A stretch of DNA of 64,000 bases from Thysanoteuthis rhombus (Eukaryota; Mollusca; Cephalopoda; Oegopsida; Thysanoteuthidae): the NCBI GenBank assembly GCA_963457665.1, contig OY735231.1, positions 36,579,837-36,643,836 on the forward strand, in the 5' to 3' direction. Made by a program: the position numbers and the translations under genes. A model generated the notes under the pieces. The model saw only the letters and a list, made by a program, of their open reading frames with translations. It made no database searches and was not told the origin of the DNA. This document shows, piece by piece, positions 57,589 to 64,000 of the stretch. Positions within the stretch are counted from its first letter, which is position 1; the number at the start of each line of letters is the position of its first letter.

Positions 57589-59588
57589 TTCAGACTAATA
57601 TCCTAACCTTTGTAGCTTTTTATGTTTTTGCTTTGTTTTCTATTTCAAATTTCAGTAACATAGAGTAAGATCAAAATGTCATTCAAAATGTTGCAAGCTT
57701 AACTAAAAATATATGCCATATTTGATGGTATATAAGACCCCCTTTTTCCACCAAAATTTACTCAAGAGGTAAACATAACCTCTATTGTTCAGTCCAAAAT
57801 GGCCAAAACTTGGAGGAGTTAGAAAATTTGGTGATAAATGAGCAAGATTCAGGGAAATGCATTTTTTCTTTATTTTCCCTGCTGAAATAAGAGTGGGGGG
57901 TTTATATGCCATGAAATACAGTAAAATGTTGAGATACAAGAATTTACACTTGCTGAAGAATGCTGAACATAGTATTGTAAAAAAACAAAGCACAAAGACA
58001 AGAATATTAGACTAAATAAACTCATGAACATCTCATAGCAAATAGGTGAATATAATGTCCAATTATCCCAAACAAGATTCTGAAAATAGATGATGAAGCA
58101 AAGTATAAAATCTCAAATTGAATGGAGCTATACATTTGAAATAAAAAGATGATGGGCTGAAAAAGAATCTACATTTTTTTTGCTTAAAATTTTCATACTT
58201 GGAATCTAAAAGTAAAAAATTGTTAACAAATTAATACCAAACAATTAATTTCCCAATAGTCCAATACTAGTTATCTGCTCAATGGCAACTACTAAAATAA
58301 ATAGAATAAGCCTTTATTCCTACATAGAAGAATAGTAGTATTCAAATATTAATAGCAATAAGTGATTTTGATCAAATCACTTTAATATAATAAAACCTAA
58401 TGCTGCTTAATATACATATTCTTCAATGACAAGTTATTGATACCATCAAATTGCACTTCAAATAAATTGAATTTTTTATAAATTTTTTACTTGTACTCAA
58501 GGCGTGATGGGGAGGTGGATTCTCCTTTATTTTACTTGAGCAATTTATTATAATCCGCTTGCAGCTTGCTAGATCCATCAAAGCTTCACCAGAGCCCAAT
58601 TATTCATACATATTAGGAACAGGTTGGATACTCTCACCATTGATATCCTCCCAAAACACTGGATATGGGGTTGAAGTTTCCTGGTTTGAGTTTTCTAAAC
58701 TGGTTGCAAACCAATGCTGAAGAGCCCAGTTTTCCCAGCTATTTACCCATAACTGAATGTGAGGAGAGGGGTTCATGCCTTTCCCAAGGATATTGATATT
58801 TAGTGAATGCAAACTCAGCTGAAGTTTGAACCAAATTTAACAATCCCATTTTCCATGCTGCTAACCATTAGGCCACAAATAAATGGTATGTCTTTACAAA
58901 ATAGACTTAAACTATTGTAATTCTGATAATTTCATTCAATTCAGAAAGAATTGAAATGAACATGAAAAGAAACTAATTTGAAATAGAAACCTGGCCAACA
59001 AATTCATTTCAAATTCAATGCAAAATTTCCAATCAGACTCTCACCTCAGAAATACCATCACCAAATACAAGCAAAAATAGAAACATGGTTGTATGCTTAC
59101 AATCAAATGAAAATATGTGACACAGCAAAACATTTACACTTAAAAGCGAACTTGAAATGTGACTCACAGATAAGCCATTTTTTTTCTCTCTTTATTCATT
59201 GGTGTCAAGTATATAACACTACAAAAAGCCATGCACATAGAAAGCTTATATCTGGGAAAGGGTAAGTGAAGAGACAGGGTCCATAAAAAGCTAGAAAGTG
59301 AAGTAGCGATCAATTCTGTATATACATATATATACATAAAGGGGGAGAGGGATATATGGTTGGGTTTATTCATACATATATATGAATTAACAGCTACAGC
59401 ATCATTTGTTGCTTTTTATCTGAATCAATATAATCAGAAGTGGGTTTGACTGCAGATAGTTTTACCTGTGATGGTGGTGAAGAAGGAGGAGAAGGTGATA
59501 TAGTACCACCAACAGCTTGGTGGTCTTCATTACCAACAGACACAATGTCTGATTTGACTTCTTTTTCTTCAGATATCTGTGATTCAAT
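51404..59588 (-). CDS. tau/MAP2/MAP4-like microtubule-associated protein (3' part)
   Basis: Recognised exons in transcription order are 59466-59588, 52316-52411 and a terminal exon ending at 51404 (start probably 51994). The repeats [30 protein letters not shown] and [15 protein letters not shown] match the tubulin-binding consensus KIGSxxNxxHxPGGG of the tau/MAP2/MAP4 family. [15 protein letters not shown] matches the tau inter-repeat HKLTFRE / KLDFKDRVQSKIGS. Such proteins bind along microtubules and stabilise them, mainly in neurons. The N-terminal projection region was not found here. Invertebrate genomes commonly carry a single such gene, but I cannot test copy number here. Confidence 0.8.
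52316..52411 (-). CDS. tau-like gene, single-repeat exon (96 nt)
   Basis: The exon lies between an acceptor (ctttccaaag) and a strong donor GTGAGT and is phase 0 at both ends. It encodes [20 protein letters not shown] through PGGGYVQ, a complete inter-repeat plus repeat. Its size and phase match the 93-nt repeat exon of vertebrate tau, so it is a module that could be skipped or duplicated without a frame change. Confidence 0.85.
52831..53698 (+). mobile_element. mariner deletion derivative with intact ends
   Basis: Left end TAGGTTGTTACACATGAAAT (52831) and right end ATTTTATGTGTAACAACCTA (to 53698) are inverted copies with one mismatch, flanked by TA target sites. Inside, transposase remains read [35 protein letters not shown]. 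They then jump directly to [17 protein letters not shown] and [12 protein letters not shown]. The part holding the first catalytic Asp is deleted, and the third is Ser (PTSY for PSDY). It lies in the intron just upstream of the 96-nt tau-like exon. Confidence 0.85.
53932..54010. repeat. (TA)n microsatellite in the tau-like intron
   Basis: Nearly pure TA. Other TA tracts in the same intron lie at about 54260-54330, 55064-55095 and 57539-57584. Confidence 0.95.
54676..54755. repeat. 80-bp hairpin-forming inverted repeat
   Basis: CTGTCCCATAATAGCTGTTA (54681-54700) pairs with TAACAACTATAATGGGACAG (54731-54750), with two mismatches; arms extend about five bases further out. The loop has the palindrome TATACATGTATA. 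A direct repeat ATAATGC-AAAGCCCCACT follows at 54757 and again at about 54980. Confidence 0.65.
56062..56365. repeat. possible element with GGACAAAA motifs and telomere-like core
   Basis: GGACAAAAAACCCAAGGACA at about 56067 is roughly mirrored by TTTTGTCCTTAAGAGATTTT at about 56332. Between them is AACCCTAACCCTAA (56143-56156), about two and a third telomeric units. The ends are not sharply defined. Confidence 0.35.
56661..56675 (-). CDS. candidate microexon of the tau-like gene
   Basis: GAATTAAAAGACCAG (ELKDQ) lies between tttttcatcag and GTAGGC, phase 0. An alternative acceptor gives 28 nt. Together with a 29-nt candidate at 57330-57358 (attgcag before, GTAAAT after) this again totals a multiple of three. 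Short AG...GT pairs also arise by chance in a 7-kb intron. Confidence 0.2.
58600..58880 (-). repeat. tRNA-derived SINE, copy A
   Basis: On the minus strand it starts with GTGGCCTAATGGTTAGCAGC, a good A box, followed by TTTGGTTCAAACTTC in the B-box place. The body has CCTTGGGAAAGGCATGAACC and ATGGGTAAATAGCTGGGA, shared with the copy at 60890-61070. Confidence 0.65.
59466..59588 (-). CDS. tau-like gene, upstream exon with decayed repeat and Ser/Pro segment
   Basis: The exon of 123 nt lies between acceptor gattctatttag and donor GTAAAA and is phase 0 at both ends. It begins with IES, as the 52316 exon does. [17 protein letters not shown] aligns to KSKIGSTENLKHQPGGG of tau repeat 1, at K, S, I, S, N, H, Q, G and G. 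It ends [13 protein letters not shown], like the proline-rich region of tau. Assignment to this gene rests on strand, phase and this similarity. Confidence 0.55.
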
Positions 59589-60889
59589 CTAAATAGAATC
59601 AACAGCTACCATTAGCACATTGCTAGCTTCATTCAATATAATAATCATGACCAACTGGATAGAATTCACATGAAGACTCTTTATAATTGTTTTCTTTGTT
59701 TTATTTCATATAAGCATAAACAATACAATCTAATAGTATTATCAAATATGTAGGTATAGTCATTTTTCAAAATAACTTGCATTTTATTCTACCATTGTAC
59801 ATTAAATAATTTTAAAATGTAAGCAATTCTTATTTTCTCTTTTTAGTAATTCATAACACAATCTTAGTCAGTCTTTCTGCAAGTCAAAGTTCGACATAGT
59901 TTCCTCTCAAATGACAGCCAATAGACATTATTTCTCAGGAGTAGTTCTTTACTTTCTCATTCATATATTATTAAGAGTCAAGACCAGTAGTGCTGCTGTT
60001 GAACTAATTTGTTAACTCTGCCGATGAAGTTGAAGAGGTATATGTATTATTCATTTTTTATCTTTGATGAAAATTACTCTAATAATGAATATTTATGTTC
60101 AGTTAGTTCATAATTTCTGTAATACATTAATGTCTCATAAGACATTGACTAAAGATCTTTTTTAATAGTTTATTCGTTTTTACTTCACTCTTAAATTAAA
60201 AGAAAACAATCACTGTTATGTACACATTCATTAATTCCTTCATTAACCAGTTATTTTTATTGAGAGAGAAGGTTGTAATGAACTGTTCTCAGTATGGACT
60301 GGAGATCTAAGAAAATATTTGTACCTGATTGATACTGTAACAAAAAAAAATTCTAACTACTTGAAATGTAGCACCTGCTTTATATGATGCGTCACTCACA
60401 ATGATTCCATCTCAACTCACCTAATCGAGTACCCCTGACATTATTCAACAGCTGACCATTTGTACACCCTGCCTTTCAGCAGAACAGAAGTGACAGAGGT
60501 GACAGCACATTAGCAATGACAGTAGTCTTCATTCAATTATCCAACAATTAGTCATAAACAGCATCAAATATTCATATAATATATCACCAACAGATTATTC
60601 CTCTTGTCCAATATCCATAGGTTTAGAAAGCACTATGAACAAAGGGTCAAAATACTCACAAAGAATGAAAAACAACTGCAAGCTATGAGTTGCTTCAAAT
60701 CTAAATTCATTGTTAGTTTATTCAATACTTGCTATCCTATTGAAAATAAGTCTCAACACCACAAACAATAATCAAAAATAAAAGCAAAACAAAGTTGCTT
60801 CAAGTGTCACACAACAGATGAAACAATGATTTTGTCTCCATTTCATGAATGATCTATGGAGACCCAATCATTGTTCATAGCAATTGTTT
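59589..60889. other. presumed tau-like intron sequence
   Basis: No exon with convincing splice sites and family similarity was found. At about 60016 there is a CTCTGCCGATGAAGTTGAAG block shared with 11818. Confidence 0.4.
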
Positions 60890-61070
60890 TTTTACAAAGA
60901 TATTCAAGATGGACTGCCTTACAGGGCTAAAGGGCTTAAATTGTTCTCCAAGTTACCCATAGCTACAGAGAGAAGTGGATTCATGTCTTTCCCAAGGGCA
61001 TTAGAGCAAAGTGAACACAAAATATCCCAGCCAGACAATTCCATTCTTCATGCCATTAACCATTAGTTTG
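60890..61070 (-). repeat. tRNA-derived SINE, copy B
   Basis: On the minus strand AATGGTTAATGGCATGAAGA begins the head. CCTTGGGAAAGACATGAATC and CTATGGGTAACTTGGAGAAC match the body of copy A at 58600-58880. Orientation is the same. Confidence 0.6.
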
Positions 61071-63701
61071 ATACTTCCTATCCCATTAAAAATAAGTCAT
61101 CACATAAAGAACAGCTATCTAAACTATTCTTAAATGAATACCATTGAATTTAACTGCTGTAATCAGATTATGCTCCAAATCATCACTGATAATAACTTCA
61201 TAGTTTAATTATATGTATCATGTACAATATGATATTTAATAAAAGGATGTAAATAGTAAAGTATATTGAGCTTTTTTTCTAATAATTTCCAACAATAGAA
61301 AACAATTACAAAACTTATATGAGAAGAATTCTCATCATCATTAACAACAACCAAGACTAATTTTTTCTGTATTTTTGCTATCACTTGCAAAAATTAACCT
61401 GAAAAAAAATCACTGACGCATTTGATTAATAAAATGATGATAAAATTTGAATGAATATGATGCTAGTTTTATACCAAAGGAACTTTGTGGTATAAGCATT
61501 ATTAGTATCAGCTTTAAAGGCAATCACTGCGAGCAAGCAAGTTCAGCACAATAGACCAAAGAGAAGTGGAGACTTGGAAGCAGAACTTGGGGGAATAATC
61601 GAAGAACATAATGGAAATATCGGCAGGGTTACTCAATAACAAAAGAATTACAAGAAATAAGTGATAGTTTACTTATATAACACATCTACACATTTACCCA
61701 AATATTTTTACATATCCCAAAATATACTCACTCACTGACGTAGTCAAGTGTACCAACACATATCTTCATATACATATACTTACATCTCTGCATATTTACA
61801 TAAACTAATGCATATGCACATATCACTGATATATGTATTATAATCATGCACACAAATATCCAAACATTACACTTGCATTTATTCATGATTCAAAGGATAT
61901 AAGAGATGAATAATAATTATAAAAATGTATGCTGAATATAATAAGGTCTTTAAAGAAAATTATCATATATATTTATGATTTTATCTTTTTACATCTAAGG
62001 AACAAGAGAAAGATGTTTAGGAAAAGAGAGATAAGAAACAGAAATAGATTTCTTCATTCCTGAACAAAACAGTCCCAAAAGATAGAAAGAAAAAGAATAT
62101 GTTGAGCTCATACATCACTTTTTATCGTAATCTCATAAAGGATGTTTAATTTCCAAAGCTAAGTAGGAAGAACCATTGACTGACCATACGTTCCAAGCCA
62201 TCAGTCTTCCTCTGCTTGTGGTGGACCTGTTGCCAGCTATCTGCTGCGTACAACAAAACAGCCCTTTGAAGTACAAAACTAAATGTGACCAGTGTGATGA
62301 AACACTGAATTGGACCAAACACACTAAAAGTCCTCACAGGTATACTTAGAAATGTCAAAACGAATTTGACAATAATACATTCAAAAGTTTATGTCTTTAT
62401 GTGAGTGAAAAATATCTTCTCTAATTTTGTCAATAAAATAAAGCATTTCTCCACCTTAGACTGCTTTAGAAGGAAAGATGTTTAATTGCAAAAATTTGTG
62501 GGTGATGATGTTCATATGGCCTCTCTAAAGAGAGGATGTTGAAGTGATTAAAATTTCTTTTTTCAATCCTAAAACTAAATTGGGATAGAAGTTTACTAAT
62601 ATAAACAAAGGGATGACGAAAAAGATAAAGAAATCTTGACAATCAAAGAGACACCAGCTACAAAATTCATTATATCTGACAATGCTCCATCAAAGGAGTT
62701 TTTTTAAAAAAAAGGAAATTTTGGTTAGTTAAGTGATTAACACAATGAAAAGGAGCACACTAAAAATGATACAAAAAACAATTAAAACTATATGATCAGA
62801 AATCAGAAAAGATACTTCATTTTGCTCACAAAAGAAATAAGTTGAAGTTTAACAATGCTTATCCTGATACTTGCCAAGATAAATAGGATTACATTTACCA
62901 TGGATGTGGACTAATTTTCATTAAAATCTATTTGAATCTTAGGAATCAACATGAAAAGATTGCAATAATCTTTCTTTCTGAATATAATTGCAGAATTCTT
63001 CATTTGACTCAAAAGGAAATTAAGATATTCCTTATTTACTTCATTTAAACTAATATTTCTATCATATTTATTGAACTTTCCATCAGGTCAAAAATCCAGT
63101 TATCTAATGGTCCAATATATGACTGTATAACTATCTATAATCAATTGAATTTATTATTAACAGTCAACAATACATTTTTTCAAAAAGATAAAGAAAAATA
63201 TTTCAGATCTAATTTGGCTAAGATCATTCTAGAAACAAGGAGAAATATTTGCACAGAAGGAAGAGTACAAAACATTCTGGCAAGACAACTCAGATTTTTC
63301 ACAGTTTCAATAGGGCAATATTTAATCATTTTAATGAAATATCCAGGAATGATATTTCAGTTTCAAAGTAAAATAATTATTCAATATATGTTAAATTTTT
63401 ATGAAAAAATAGTATCAAATAGTATAAAAAAACTTCAAATTATTTAACATGAAATCATTGTTAAAAGTTTACTTAATCTGAAAATACATTATAATAATGA
63501 AAATATTTTTATCTAAAATTGATTGCAAAAGAATGAATTTTGCTTCAGAATGCAAAATAGAAGACAAAAATTAGTTAAGCGTAAAACTTCAATAAAAAAA
63601 GCCATGTTCAACTTTTTATATCTAGATATTTTAGTAAAGATGCACTAAGAGGAGTTAACAAATAACATTTCTACTATATTATTTCCTATTGAAAGTAAAA
63701 A

Positions 63702-63770
<69 letters not shown>

Positions 63771-64000
63771 AAAATTTAGCCTTGTCCATGAAACCAATCA
63801 TAGGTAAAGATGAGAGAAAGTTCCCAACTTATGATGTACATGACTTGCGACCATCCAGACATGCAAGTGAAATATGTGGGTATAAAAAATTCATGAAAAT
63901 ATAAGTTATGCTTCTAAATTAGAAAAAATACAAGTAAATATAGAAGTGTTCTTGGTTATACGTGTGTCTGAGAGCAGTATGAGTGTATGAAAAAACATAC
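61071..64000. other. AT-rich stretch to the window end, no supported gene
   Basis: A minus-strand segment at about 62180-62290 reads AVLLYAADSWQQVHHKQRKT. This faintly resembles the LLYGAESW region of LINE reverse transcriptases and may be a tiny fragment. A long (TA)n tract lies at 63703-63768. Otherwise I see nothing to annotate. Confidence 0.4.
63703..63768. repeat. (TA)n microsatellite
   Basis: About 33 TA units. Confidence 0.95.

Noticed and set aside
60419..60500. Minus-strand exon ending at a GTGAGT donor
   Set aside because: The splice-like sites bracket text without a family match, and it resembles a dispersed repeat.

Overview
The window reads as AT-rich, intron-rich animal DNA. 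It is probably a marine mollusc and most likely a cephalopod. The reasons are genes split by GT-AG introns, a tau/MAP2/MAP4-type repeat gene, many tRNA-derived SINE fragments, RTE and restriction-like-endonuclease (REL) LINEs, mariner relics, and very long TA, AAT, CT and GAT microsatellites. The species is inference; no operon, ribosome binding site, CRISPR array or true tRNA gene was seen.

Left third (1-28 kb): two tandem same-strand paralogues encode secreted proteins with two von Willebrand factor A (vWA) domains. Gene 1 is cut by the window start (exons 1-126, 420-566, 2112-2150, 3426-4015). Gene 2 appears complete (18979-19020, 21103-21124, 21678-22247, 23135-23206, 25759-25797, 27354-27925). 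It gives a 438-residue product: signal peptide, vWA domain with an intact metal site, short linker encoded by two small exons, and a second vWA-like domain that has lost most of the metal site. All domain-junction introns are phase 1. A TATA box and a perfect CRE palindrome lie upstream of gene 2. The 15 kb between the genes holds two RTE LINE 3' fragments, a 1.5-kb element bounded by perfect inverted repeats that carries a minisatellite, a four-unit ~160-bp tandem array and SINE pieces. Gene 2 introns carry a third RTE fragment, a 26-bp array and an exact 12 x 30-bp array.

Middle (28-51 kb): no host gene was recognised. It holds two same-orientation copies of a LINE with an RT domain, CCHC knuckle and PD-x14-D REL endonuclease (29.5-34 kb, minus), each ending in a long AAT tail. 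It also holds a second copy of the 38-bp minisatellite (34.7-35.5 kb), a dead mariner (37.3-38.3 kb) and a small SINE family.

Right part (51-64 kb): a minus-strand tau/MAP2/MAP4-like microtubule-binding gene. Its last exon carries four tau-type repeats, two perfect, one near-perfect and one degenerate. One upstream 96-nt exon carries a classic repeat. A 123-nt exon at 59.5 kb carries a Ser/Pro-rich segment preceded by what looks like a decayed repeat. The gene's 5' end was not found and may lie beyond the window. Its intron holds a mariner deletion derivative with intact terminal repeats and TA target sites.
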